Source: Lutraria lutraria
Lineage: Eukaryota; Mollusca; Bivalvia; Venerida; Mactridae
Reading direction: 5' to 3'
Length of the DNA stretch: 64,000 nt
Assembly: GCA_964023205.1 (NCBI GenBank)
Contig: OZ026836.1
Location: 3,479,501 to 3,543,500, forward strand
The position numbers and the translations under genes were made by a program. Positions 1 to 12,700 of the stretch are shown here, in pieces. Within the stretch, counting starts at the first letter, position 1, and each line of letters begins with the position of its first letter. The notes under the pieces are model-generated. The model saw only the letters and a program-made list of their open reading frames with translations. It did no database searches and was not told where the DNA came from.

Positions 1-2730
1 GTATATATGAAACAATCAAATTTACAATAACAGCGACAGTGCAATAAACATTGTGCCATTGACACACATAAACATGTATGTGTCATTTACGTTACCATTT
101 GTTACATGATTATTTATATATATATACTTAAGTGCAATATTGTATGTTATGTCAGATTTCATTAGCTGTACATATTGTCATCAAGGTATTTTTGTTGTTC
201 TGATGGCAAACGTTCACGAATTTCACAAATCCTCATCACTTTTCTGTTTCATAGACAGCATCGACCAAACTAATGAGCTCAATGTCGTTTTTATCATCAG
301 TGTCTTCTGTGTCGCTAGCCTTTGGCACAATATTATCCTCGTACCAGTTGTATTCCAGCATGTTGTCAGGACCGAATTTCCAACCACTTTCATCCACTTT
401 TAGAAGATCAAGATTGCCCCCTTTGCATGGGTCCAAATATACACCTTATAACTATCCGTAACACATTGAACATACGAGACGGGATCTGCAGGGAGTGAGT
501 AAGCTCATGTCCATACCACTTAAAGCGTTCAGAACACAACCATGGCTTTGATATTTGTTATACCTCAGTTTATTGATGTCGTATGTTTAATGACCAAACA
601 ACACACATACAAATGTCTCAATGGCACTGTAAAGTTCATCCGAACAAACATGCGTGGTAAATTGGCTAATATTGTCATGTAATCTTGATTTATTGGAGCA
701 AAGCTCCTATAGCTATACATTACTTTTTCTAATTACAATTACGTGACGCATATACATCCGCTTTGAAAAATAGTATAAGTATACATTGCAGACTTTGCAG
801 TTTTGATAAAAGTTGGAGGTATATGCAGGATTCTGATTTTTTCCTCCGTTTCATCATTAACTGTTGAGGTAACGAAATCTACTACATATTGAAAATAGTT
901 TCATTCAGTAAAGTAGCGCTGGAACACTATATTGTCTCTGAGATTAGTGAGATTGCGTATTGACACATGATAGCTTTTCCTTGGTAATTGTTGTTAATTG
1001 GTCAAATGATGTACATCTGTACAGACTATACATACTTGACATTCAAATTCTAATTCAAAATGATGATAACACAGGCCTTTTAATGGTTTAACGATGGTTT
1101 TGTCTAACACATTTAAACTTTGCTCCAGACTGTAATCTCAGTGCTTTGAATCTCAGTTAGTGTGACTGTGACGCCATCTCTATAAGACTATTCAAAGATT
1201 AGCTTTATTGACTGTCTTATTGTCGTCATTAGATATGAAGCCCATCCGATTTCATGGAGTTATTGCTTTTTTTACCTGAGAGCAAGAACGTTGGAGCTGC
1301 CAAACGTCATCGGCACTCATCTGATTTAATAGAATGTTTGTTGTAAATGTCTGATATAAAGTCTACACGAGACGATTTAGGCAACTGATAAGAAATCGCC
1401 TCAGCTACTTGCTCGAATGTGTCCGGAACTGCTATAAGACTCTGCAGTTACCCAATTAGGCGTTACCATTAACAACATAGGATGCGCCTTCTGTAGAATG
1501 GCTAGTTCTTGGTTCTGTTGGTGATTCAATATAAGGCACTCGACCCAGAAGAAATGACTAGTTAAGCTTCAGGTCTATGTCATGTTGAACTGACAGTAGC
1601 ATAAGTAGGCCATTTGCGTTACGTTCTGCTCGTATCTGAGTTATTATATTATGCTGAAATACTCTGTGTGAAAGGTTGTGTTTCTTCAAATCTTGGCCGG
1701 GGTAACTGACCCTTCGATAAGGGCTTGTGCTCCCATAGAGCATGGTTTTAGTGTTTCCCAGACGTCACTTTGTCAAGAGAACCACTGGCACAATTCCGGA
1801 ATTTATCATAAGTTCCGCGAGAACACTGCCGTTCATTACTTTACCTAGGTGTATCGAAGATGGAGCATACATGTGTGAAATACACCCGTTCTCACTATGA
1901 CATTAGTGAATTTGTTCCGGAAACTGCCAAACAAATGAGTACGATTTCATGGCCACTGCTAGGTCACAGGTTACAATTGCATAATCATTGAAAAAAGAAA
2001 CATATCTATAAATTACTATGAAATTGATAGCCTAATTAAATATTTATTTGATCAATGAAATTATTTATTTATTGACAATTGATTGCTTTGCTTTTATTGA
2101 TTGATATGAAAATTTTATAATGAAATGTTTTTTTTAATTGAAGCCTAAATGCCACTTTATATTTTATAATGTCTGATGCAAAAAATGTCAAGGTTTAGTT
2201 ATACATGCACTTATGTTCATAGTAATATTTTGGTAACGCATGCGGTTAATAATATACACGTATTTTCTTCATTATTGTGACCATTTTTTCACCTTGTCAA
2301 CATATAATACAATTGAGTACCATTTACTCATTAGATAGTGTTCTGCTTGATCCAGAAACAGTAAGTATATGATGATAATCGAATATTTTAGAGTATATGT
2401 GACCTTATTTCAGTGATATAATATTGGTAACGTAAATTATACCACATTTGATGATGAGTTTAACATTTCTACACTCTTGTTTACATTCTCTGTGCTTATA
2501 ATCATAATTACAAAGCCTTTTACACAAATTATTTTGATCTCTTTGCTGTATTGTGTTAACTTTAAAATTTCAATTATGGTAACGCCCTAAAATGGCGGTA
2601 ACGGAGTAAAGCCCCAATATCCAGATGGTAGACACTGGGATTTGGTAGGTCTTTCCATACACTTTCAGAAAAACATACTGTAGAAAAATGCCTCCGGGGG
2701 GGGAGGGGGGGTATTGGTGCCCCATAGTCT
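1..2730. mobile_element. 3.64-kb inverted-repeat element, copy 1 (left end outside window)
   Basis: This stretch matches 3661-6373 almost base for base with small indels, so it is the right three quarters of a second copy of the element at 2731-6373. It ends at 2730 with the same terminal sequence as the downstream copy (a G-rich run, then GGTGCCCCATAGTCT) and joins directly to the left end of the next copy. It carries the same decayed minus-strand gene fragment and the same right-end GTAACG motifs (2233, 2427, 2579, 2598). The tandem arrangement is read directly; calling it a transposon is inference from the terminal inverted repeats. Confidence 0.65.
236..1745 (-). pseudogene. Decayed fragment of a multicopy invertebrate gene family (copy 1)
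   Basis: On the minus strand an open segment (1558-1743) reads GSTSPYRRVSYPGQDLKKHN and continues through IRAERNANGLLMLLSVQ. Near the other end (236-436) another open segment contains GWKFGPDNMLEYNWYEDNIV and an acidic tail. Between them the frame is broken by stops and shifts. A further segment just beyond the first carries DFISDTYNKQSIKSDER in the better preserved second copy. I recall similar segments (a D-x-Y...SIK..ER motif, then an IW-H/A motif and GW near the C-terminus) from a large uncharacterised family in molluscs and cnidarians. Function unknown; family assignment is from memory and moderate. Confidence 0.4.
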
Positions 2731-2775
2731 AGGCTATGGGCTACTGATCGAAACCCTCCCCCCCGGAGGCATTAT
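2688..2775. repeat. Perfect-core foldback at the junction of the two elements
   Basis: AATGCCTCCGGGGGGGGAGG on the left pairs with CCTCCCCCCCCGGAGGCATT on the right, and the inner arms CCCATAG/CTATGGG flank a 6-base centre (TCTAGG). The structure arises because the right end of copy 1 abuts the left end of copy 2. The G8AG7 run could also form a quadruplex. Confidence 0.8.
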
Positions 2776-5700
2776 TGTAGACACCATTTTTTTGAAAGCT
2801 CAATGCCTGCTGATCATTTTTCCAGTGTCTACAATCTGGGCGTTGGGGCGTTTGTGAACTACAGCATGCTAATTACCGTTACCGAAAAATACGTTTGACA
2901 ATAATTTTATTTTGTTAGAAGTCTTATTCTAGATATTTTTAATAATTCATCAATTTGAACAATTCCCTTGACCATAATAAGTTAGCAACGGCTTTACTTC
3001 TCGATCAAATGCATGTTTTTCACTTTATTGCACTATATATGCTCTGTAATTTACGTTACCCTGCGTTACCCTAAAATGACAAGGAAATGACAGTTGTATA
3101 TGTTAAATTAACACAAAAGCAGTCGTAAACAATGTTTTTATTCATATTACGCAAATACTACCACATGTTCATGTTTTATTTTCATTGAATGCTCATTTAT
3201 GTCTTCATTTTACGTAAAATACGTTACATATAAAAGTATACGTGTTACATGGAAATCATTTATATTACTGTGATCACATGCTATGATCAAATAGGTATAC
3301 AGTGATAGGTAATCATGATGCATTCTGTAATACTCATAACTGGAAAACATTTCTAGTTACAAATGTTGTAAAGTTTGACTGGGATAATAGTAGTTTACGT
3401 TACATAACGTTACCTTTATCACGATAAGTACTTAACACGCTTTACAATGCATAAAACATTGATTTGATATACAAAATGTTTATACTTGATTACTGGCAAT
3501 ACGTACATGTAAATTAACATTCCAACATTTTTAATCGATCACTGATTGTGTTTTACGTTACATGGTTTTATTTGTGTTACGTTTGAAATTATTCATAAAC
3601 GAGTAACAACATTTCTATGAAACTTTTATAAAATCATCATCGAATGTATTCTAAGAATATGTATCTATGAAACAATCAAATTTACAATGACAGCGACAGT
3701 GCAATAAACATTGTGTCATTGACACACATAAACACGTGTGTGTCATTTACGTTACCACTTGTTACATGATTATTTATATATATATATATATATACACTTA
3801 AGTTCAATATTGTATGTTATGTCAGATTTCATTAGCTGTACATATTGTCATCAAGGTATTTTTGTTGTTCTGATGGCAAACGTTCACGAATTCACAAATC
3901 CTCATCACTTTTCTGTTTCATAGGACAGCATCGAGCATGCTAATGAGCTCAATGTCGTTTTTATCATCAGTGTCTTCTGTGTCGCTAGCCTTTGGCACAA
4001 TATTATCCTCGTACCAGTTGTATTCCAGCATGTTGTCAGGACTGAATTTCCAATTTCATCCACTTTTAGAAGATCAAGATTGCCCTCTTTGCATGGGTCC
4101 AAATTTACACCTTATAACTATCCGTAACACATTGACCATACGAGACGGGATCTGCAGGGAGTGAGTAAGCTCATGTCCATACCACTTAAAGCGTGCAGAA
4201 CACAACCATGGCTTTGATACTTGTCATACCTCAGTTTATTGATGTCGTATTTTAATGACCAAACAACACACATACAAATGTCTCAATGGCACTGTAAAGT
4301 TCATCCGAACAAACATGCGTGGTAAATTGGCTAATATTGTCATGTAATCTTCATTTATAGGAGCAAAGCTCCTATAGCTATACATTACTTTTTCTAATTA
4401 CAATTACGTGACGCATTTACATCCGCTTTGAAAAATAATATAAGTATACATTGCAGACTTTGCAGTTTTGATAAAAGTTGGAGATATATGCAGGATTCTG
4501 TTTGTTTCCTCCGTTTCATCATTAACTGTTGAGGTAACGAAATTCACTACATATTGAAAATAGTTTCATTCAGTAAAGTAGTGCTGGAACACTATATTGT
4601 CTCTGAGATTAGTGAGATTGCGTAGTGACATTTGATAGCTTTTCCTTGGTAATTGTGGAAAATTGGTCAAATGATGTACATCTGTACAGACTATACATAC
4701 TTGACATTCAAATTTTAATTCAGAATGATGATAACACAGGCATTTAAATGGTTTAACGATGGTTTTGTCTAACACATTTAACCTTGCTCCAGACTGTAAT
4801 CTCAGTACTTTAAATCTCAGTTATTGTGACTGTGACGCCATCTCTATAAGACTGCTCAAAGATTAGCTTTATTGACTGTGACTTATTGTCGTCATTAGAT
4901 ATGAAGCCCATCCGTTTTCATGGAGTTATTGTTTTTTTTATACCTGAGAGCAAGAACGTTGGAGCTGCCAAACGTCATCGGCGCTCATCTGATTTAATAG
5001 ACTGTTTGTTGTAAGTGTCTGATATAAAGTCTACACGAGACGTTTTAGGCAATTGATAAGAAATCGCCTCAGCCACTTGCTCGAATGTGTCCGGAACTGC
5101 TATAAGACTCTGCAGTTACCCAATTAGGCGTTACCATTAACAACATAGGATGCACCTTCTGTAGAATGGCTAGTTGTTGGTTCTATTGGTGATTCAATAT
5201 AAGGCACTCGACCTAGAAGAAATGACCAGGTAAGCTTCAGGTCTATGTCATATTGAACTGACAGGAGCATAATCAGGCCAAATGCGTTACGTTCTGCTCG
5301 TATCTGAGTTATTATATTATGCTGAAGTACCTTGTGTGAAAGGTTGCGTTTCTTCAAATCTTGGCCGGGGTAATTGACCCTTCGATAAGGGCTTGTGCTC
5401 CCATAGACCATGGGACCACTTTGTCAAGAAAACCACTGGCACAATTCCGGAATTTATCATAAGCTCCGCGAGACCACTGTCGTTCATTACTTTACCTAGA
5501 TGTAGCGAAGATGGAGCATATGTGTGTGAAATACACCCGTTCTCACTATGACATTAGTGAATTTGTTCCGGAAACTGCCAGTACGATTTCATGGCCACTG
5601 CTAGGTCACAGGTTTCAATTGCATAATCAATGAAAAAAGAAACATATCTATAAATTACTGTGAAATTGATAGACTAAATTAAATATTTATTTGATTAAAG

Positions 5701-6373
5701 AAATTATTCATTTATTGACAATTGATTGCTTTGATTTGATTGATTGATATGAAAATTTTATAATGAAATGGTTGTTTTTAAATTTAAGCCTAAATGCCAC
5801 TTTAGATTTTATAATGTCTGATGCAAAAAATATCAAGGTTTAGTTATACATGCACTTATGTTCATAGTTATATTTTGGTAACGCATGCGGTTAATAATAT
5901 ACACGTTTTTCTGCATTATTGTGACCTTTTTTTCACCTTGTCAACATATAATACAATTGAGTACCATTTACTCATTAAATAGTGTTCTGCTCGATCCAGA
6001 AACAGAAAGTATATAATGATAAATGAATATTTTAGAGTATATGTGACCTTATTTCAGTGATATAATATTGGTAACGTAAATTATACCACATTTGATGATG
6101 AGTTTAACATTTTTACACTCTTGTTTACATTCTCTGTGTTTATAATCATAATTACAAAGCCTTTAACACAAATTATTTTGATCTCTTTGCGGTATTGTGT
6201 TAACTTTAAAATTTCAATTATGGTAACGCCCCAAAATGGCGGTAACGGAGTAAAGCCCCAACACCCAGATGGTAGACACTGGGATTTGGTAGGTCTTTCC
6301 ATACACTTTCAGAAAAACATACTGTAGAAAAATGCCTCCGGGGGGGAGGGGGGGTATTGGTGCCCCATAGTCT
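2731..6373. mobile_element. 3.64-kb inverted-repeat element, copy 2 (complete)
   Basis: The left end (AGGCTATGGGCTACTGATCG, then a C-rich run and GGAGGCAT) is an inverted match to the right end (a G-rich run followed by TATTGGTGCCCCATAGTCT). Imperfect inverted similarity continues about 140 bp inward on both sides, for example GTAGACACTGG near the right end and its complement at 2823-2833. CGTTAC motifs cluster inside the left end and GTAACG inside the right end, a symmetric subterminal array. TCTA lies at the junction of the two copies and again after copy 2 (6371-6374), a possible 4-bp target duplication. I see no intact transposase, so the copy is probably non-autonomous or dead. Superfamily not assigned. 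Confidence 0.6.
3905..5411 (-). pseudogene. Decayed fragment of the same multicopy gene family (copy 2)
   Basis: This is the counterpart of the fragment at 236-1745 inside the second element. The 5' part (5124-5411) is open for 95 codons and includes SPYRRVNYPGQDLKKRNLSH and WSFLLGRVPYIESPIEP. A frameshift near 5120 is followed by VPDTFEQVAEAISYQLPKTS and the SIKSDER motif, then stops. The C-terminal acidic part at 3905-4102 is frameshifted relative to copy 1 by a small deletion near 4050. No intact reading frame spans the region, so it is a pseudogene. It may be cargo captured by the element or a relic of the element's own protein; the sequence does not decide. Confidence 0.4.
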
Positions 6374-7221
6374 ACAATCTCTACGTTTACAATCCACACA
6401 TAGTGTGAGCGTAGCGGGAACGACAACTCTGGGTAGAGATTGTATCTCTGCTAGTACGTACCTGAAGGAAATTGATGGTTACCATGAATATATAACTCCT
6501 AAATAAAGAGCTATACAATTTACTGTGAGGCTTGTTGGCCATTACTGTGTTAATGATCCTTCAAATTATGCCTGATTTGTCCAAAAATCGAGCTTACAAT
6601 AATTCAAATTTTTAAATAAAAATCGAAATATGGTGCATTTGATATCTGTTCTACGTATAGTTCTGTAGGGGACATTAAATTTTATCTAGTTCATACCTTT
6701 TTAATGTGTTTCAATAGTAGCATGCAGCTTGTCAGTGTAGCCATCATATTGTGACTACATGGTCAACCACATATCGGCCCTCAATCATACAAATACTGTT
6801 TAAGACCAGAGATATATAGTTATCTATGCTCTGTTAAGACTCAATAAAGTCATGTAATGCAAACCTTTATTCATTTGTTTTGTACATAATGCTTCAAATA
6901 TTATTATGAATTACATGTCAGTCTTGATGAACTGAAGAAATAGTCATCAACCATATTGCAAGCGCTTACATCCTTCATATTTTGACTGTTGATCATCAAA
7001 ACAAGACATACATACGTAAAGTAACAGTATTTAACAAAAACAATTATTTTGCATGTATAATTATATTGAACATGCTTTCAGATTAAAAGGAATATCTTGA
7101 CTGCATGATACCCGGCCAGTGTCAGTGAACATCTTAAATCCAATAGTACTTATCAATCATTTATTTAGGCTTAAAAAAGGATTGTTTCTTTTTAATAGGC
7201 CCAGGGAACACTTTCCCCTTT
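6374..7221. other. Intergenic, no gene seen
   Basis: AT-rich sequence with many stops in all frames. From about 6850 it becomes alignable with 26010 onward, which marks the left edge of the annexin segmental duplication. No conserved coding segment or recognised repeat. Confidence 0.6.
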
Positions 7222-7884
7222 TTATACGCCCGTTTGAAAACAGGTCGTATTATATGGGAACACCCGTGGCGTCACAACGTTGTCCGCTCTGTTATTCAAA
7301 TAGTTTTATTCGGATCCTCACCAAACTTTATGAAAATGTTTTTTATTGCCATGATATCTGTGTCAAGTTCGAAAGCCAGTTCAATTGTACAAAGCACTTC
7401 TGAGTTATGCCCCTTGGTACATTGAAAATTGATTAAAAACTCAGTATCCGCTCTCTAAGTTGACCAAATTCTATCAACCAATCTTCACTAAACTTGGTGA
7501 AAATGTTTATCAGCATTAGATCTCGGCCAAGCTCGATAACCAGTGCTTCCGAGTTACACCCCTAAATACATTGAAAATTTACTAATAATGCAGTGTCCCC
7601 CGTCTTAGTCGACTAATCACCAACAGATCTTCATCAAACTTTGTGGAAATGAACCTCAGTCAAGTGTGATAACCAGCCCTATCGCCTTATGTACTTTTCA
7701 GTTATGCCCCTTAATTGATACATTGAAAATTGACTAAAAAATGCAGTGTCCGCCCTTTAAATCGACCAATCATCAACTGATCTTCATCAGACTTGGTGGA
7801 AATGTTAATGGGCATGAGATCCCTATCACACCAGGTACTAATTTGCCACTCATAGTATCCAAAACCTTTTGACGGGCGTATTTT
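7222..7884. mobile_element. Short element with internal repeats of about 160 bp
   Basis: The ends are inverted (TACGCCCGTTTGAAAAC on the left, TTTTGACGGGCGTA on the right). The interior has about four diverged units of roughly 160 bp, each containing a version of CTTCACTAAACTTGGTGAAA and a 'cattgaaaattgactaa' phrase. The paralogous position in the second duplication copy (around 26330) lacks it, so it probably inserted after the duplication. Architecture resembles the pearl/Helitron-like short elements known in bivalves; exact family not assigned. Confidence 0.6.
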
Positions 7885-9724
7885 GTGACCTGGCACTCTT
7901 GTTTCACCTTTTCGTAAGCTTTCAAGAACCAAACCTCCCTACACTATTATTAATGAGTATGTAACCAGAAACACACTATTATTTAGGCCTTAAATGATAA
8001 AAACAACAACAAAAGATTACACACAATTTTTAAAAAATTTATTTCTAACTTGGAATCCAAAGGTAAAAATACATAAAGCAAAGACTGAAGTTAATGGAAA
8101 TCTATACATTAAATCTAATTTCATATAAATTATTCAATACATCCTATTACCTGGGACCATTATACATGTAAAATGGTTCCATCTTCGAGTCACTTTAAAT
8201 TCATTCATAACCAGTTTTTAACAAAGGGATTGCAACGATTTCTGAAAATATTTATATGAAAAAATATCAATTTATTGACACAAGTACAGAGAAATATGTG
8301 ATGATTTTTGCAAAGAACTTGTAAAAAGTACAAACTAGAAATGAGAGGCTCATATGCTTATGGTATCCAACATAATTTGTGCTCATAATCGTGTGATAGT
8401 TATAGTTACCAAAAAAAAGAATGAATAAATAAATTCCAGAGAAAGTATGATAATAAATAAGTAAAATTTAACAAAAGAAAATAAGCACAGCAAAAGATAC
8501 AAATATAAAATTGCTTTAGTCGTATAATGCAAACACGAGATAGTCTAAAGAAAAAATAGCAAGATATGATCCTTATAAACCAGATGAAAGATCACTACAT
8601 TTCAGAATTAATAAATCAAATCATCAATTATTCAGTGTACAATCTATGCACAGTCTGGATAATTTATCGAACAGCAAAACTAACATAAGAACAAGACACT
8701 CTTAGCTAATTAGAAATTAAAAGTTCAACGAATACAATAAATTTTGAAACATTAATCCAGTGGTTTCAGGTTTTCATACATAATATCAATACATTTGGTT
8801 TTACTTACATTATTACTCACAGTAAGACAAATTACATGATTGAAAATTTGATAAATTGATGAATACTATTAAATCTATAAATAAATAAACCCCAAGAACA
8901 TTTAATTATTTACGAGTAATCTCTCTGTGTGCAACACACTGTCCATATATACATGGCTTTTGTGATAATACATGTAGTACAGATCTGACAAATTGTAATC
9001 AATACCAAATAGCTCTAACATTATCAACAAAAATAATATGAGACATTGTACTGTCAATTAATACAAGCCTTGTCCCCAAATATTGGGAATTATGTGCGTT
9101 GATATCAATACAGATTTTTTTGGAGAAAAATTTCAAAATCAGACTCAACATCTGCACCTAAATGTCCTTACACTTTTTGTCACAAACTAAAGAGCTGATA
9201 TATGAAGGTAGCAAGGTCACTGACGAGATCGAATTTATTCTCATATATGATTTTAACAAATTAAAGCCCCATTAGCATTTTTTATGTTAAAATTAAAGTA
9301 TGTCTTCTTTTACCTAGAATATATCTTATCAGTGAAAATGACTTTTATTTGCAATAAAAACATTCCAAAATTTTCTTTTTTAATCACGAAGTACATATAG
9401 AAATATAGCACAGTATTTTTTCCAATGATATTGCAAAAAATAAGAAAAGGCGTCTGACAACATTTCTACAAGATGTGGCTAAAGAAAGGCATGGTGTAAA
9501 TATGTTTTAGAGCAAATAAAATATACTTTTTATTTTTTACTATCATAACATCAATGTTCTGTATTACTAAGTTTAAAAAGCTAATAGGGCTTTAAGACTT
9601 TTATAGCTGTTAATACTGATTATATTTGCAAATAATTCTCAGTTCATAATTATAGTCATGGTAATGTTAATAAGTATGCTTGATTTCCGTCATGTACTGA
9701 ATGTAGGTACATGTACTAATGTAC
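7885..9724 (-). other. 3' flank and probable 3' UTR of annexin A
   Basis: No coding segment. The sequence aligns in blocks with 26380-27860 downstream of annexin B, for example AATCCAGTGGTTTCAGGTTT at 8755 and 27199. Both flanks are AT-rich and may include the 3' UTR; I cannot place the polyadenylation site. Confidence 0.55.
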
Positions 9725-12700
9725 CTAATCTTTTCCAACAAGAGCCAACAAAATTTTCTTGAAGTTGAAACTTGTATCGTTATCAATGTAATTGTAAAGT
9801 GTCTTTTTTGTCAGCTCCAGAAACTCTGCCTTAATTTGTACCATGTCAATCTGTAAGTATATGACGCAGTATAAGTAATACATGTATAACAGTATTTAAA
9901 TATACAGTTCAAACATCATGTATATAGGATTATAACTTTTCCAATAAAAAGGAAAAATAGCCAATCTAGCCCAAAAACTAAAATAACCACTAAGATTAAA
10001 GTGAACTAAACAATAATAAGGCAGAAAAACTCCTACTGAATTATTTCAGGTATATCGGTAGCTTGAATTAATAGACTAATATCCATTGTGAAAAAAATAC
10101 CATAGTCAAATTAAACACTTTCCTGGGTCACCATCAAGAACTTGCATCACCAACTCAGAGACTGTAAGGTCAAGATTTGATTCACCAGTGTCCACTGTGA
10201 GATGTTCAGATCTGAACATTAGTGCTGTGAGATCTGAACATCAGTACTGTGAGACCTTCAGATCTGAACATTAGCGCTGTGAGATCTTCAGATCTGAACA
10301 TCAGTACTGTGAGATCTTCAGATCTGAACATTAGCGCTGTGAGATCTTCAGATCTGAACATTAGCGCTGTGAGATCTTCAGATCTGAACATCAGTGCTGT
10401 GAGATCTTCAGATCAAGCAATGAGCACAGTAAGATGTTTACATCAAGACATATCAGTATTGTGAAACCTTCACATCAAGGGTTAAGCACCATACATTTGC
10501 ATACAGAGATCTAAGATTCTAACTAATGAGGACAATAATTACCTCTGAACGTGAAGCAATAATTCTGATCAATGTTTCCTCATCTGTCCCCAATCCTTTC
10601 ATTGAATCACGCAGTTTTTCGGCAAAAAACTTTGGTCTATTCATAACACCCTGGGCTACAGCGTAAAGACCTTTACGGTAATTTCCAGAAGTTTCACTGT
10701 CTATAGCATGACGTATGTCAGCTTGTGAAATCTGAAAATTTGAAATAAAGCATGTATTGTTCTTATGGAACATGCTTAATAAATAAAGACAAAATAAGGT
10801 CAATAAAAAAATCCTTATAATTCAACTTGTCACTCATGTATTTATATCTAGCTAAGTATCTTATACATGTCAAGGAAAATTGTTTGTACGTCATTTTGTA
10901 TTAACACAAAGCAATGTGTGCTCTTTCAAATGATGCAGAAGTCATGGTAATATCAGAATAAGTGCTTTCCTATCAAATATGTATAAACAATGTTATGAAA
11001 GACCAAGTGTGAACTTACAGTCCAGTCATGCAATTGTCATGTCTTAAGACAGCCTATATAATGTCTTCTCATACTTTAAGAATTCATTTTTTTATTTTAT
11101 TGTTGCTTAAGTCATATTTCATCAGTTTTAATTAAACCTTTGAAGATTCAAACTTTGAACACAAATCATCTATTATGCAAGTGACTATGTTTTACATGTC
11201 AATTGATACAGTATGGATGAGCAAGTGACTATGTTTTACATGTCAATTGATACAGTATGGATGAGCAAGTGACTATGTTTTACATGTCAATTGATACAGT
11301 ATGGATGAGCAAGTGACTATGTTTTACATGTCAATTGATACAGTATGGATGAGCAAGTGACTATGTTTTACATGTCAATTGATACAGTATGGGTGAGCAA
11401 GTGACTATGTTTTACATGTCAATTGATACAGTATGGATGAGCAAGTGACTATGTTTTACATGTCAATTGATACAGTATGGATGAGCAAGTGACTATGTTT
11501 TACATGTCAATTGATACAGTATGGATGAGAAATTGTGAAACAGGATCCTAGGCTACCTATATAATCAAACAGACATGAAAAGACAAAAAAGGAATTTTTT
11601 TAACTAGACTTCATATTATACCTTAACATATTGTTTATAAATCTCTCTAAGTTGACAGAAATCCCTGACAGCAAATATCCTGTTAAACGTCTCTTCATCT
11701 GTACCCCAACAGTCCTCTCCAGCATCAAACAGGAGCTGAGCATCTCTCTTAGCTCTCCTCTCATTTGTTAGTTTGGTGTAATTCACCTAATAAATAATTT
11801 GTCATAAACATGTGTTCATACTCCCAATAAATCATTTATCATAATACATGTATGTGTTAACACTCCCAATAAATAATTTATCATAATCATGTGTTAACAC
11901 TCCCAATAAATAATTTATCATAAACATGTGTTAACACTCCCAATAAATAATTTATCATAAACATGTGTTAACACTCCCAATAAATAATTCATCATAACCA
12001 TGTTTTAACACTCCCAATAAATAATTTATCATAAACATCTGTTCATACTCCCAATAAATAATTTATCATAAACATGTGTTAACACTCCCAATAAATAATT
12101 TATCATAACCATGTTTTAACACTCCCAATAAATCATTTATCATAAACATCTGTTCATACTCCCAATAAATAATTTATCATAAACATGTGTTAACACTCCC
12201 AATAAATAATTTATCATAAACATCTGTTCACACTCCCAATAAATAATTTATCATAATCATGTTTCTGCATGCCTGATAAATAATTTATCATAAACATGTG
12301 TTCATACTCCCAAAAAATAATTTATCATAATCATATGTTAACACTCCCAATAAATAATTTATCACAATCATGTGTCTGCCCTCCTAATGAATCATTTGTC
12401 AGAACCATGTACCTGCACTACTAATAAATCATTTATCATAATATATATGCTCACACTGCTAATAAATCAGTTAACATAGTTCCGAATGGAGTGACATTCT
12501 TTGCAACTTTTGTAAAGGACCACCTCAAGATCATCCCTTTGAAGTTTCTTCAAATTTGACGCAAGAAGTTGTTTGAAAAATTGTGGAACGACGAAGACAA
12601 AACAGCATACAAATACCTCACACTGAGCTTTGCTCAGGTGAGCTAACAAACAAAAATATGGAGCTTATTAAGAATTTTGTTAAAAATACATACTTCTGTA

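Noticed and set aside
4566..4775. Cys/His pattern resembling a B-box zinc finger (CYHHSELKFECQVCIVC)
   Set aside because: Spacing does not fit a B-box, the matching frame in copy 1 is broken, and it lies inside the decayed gene fragment in another frame.
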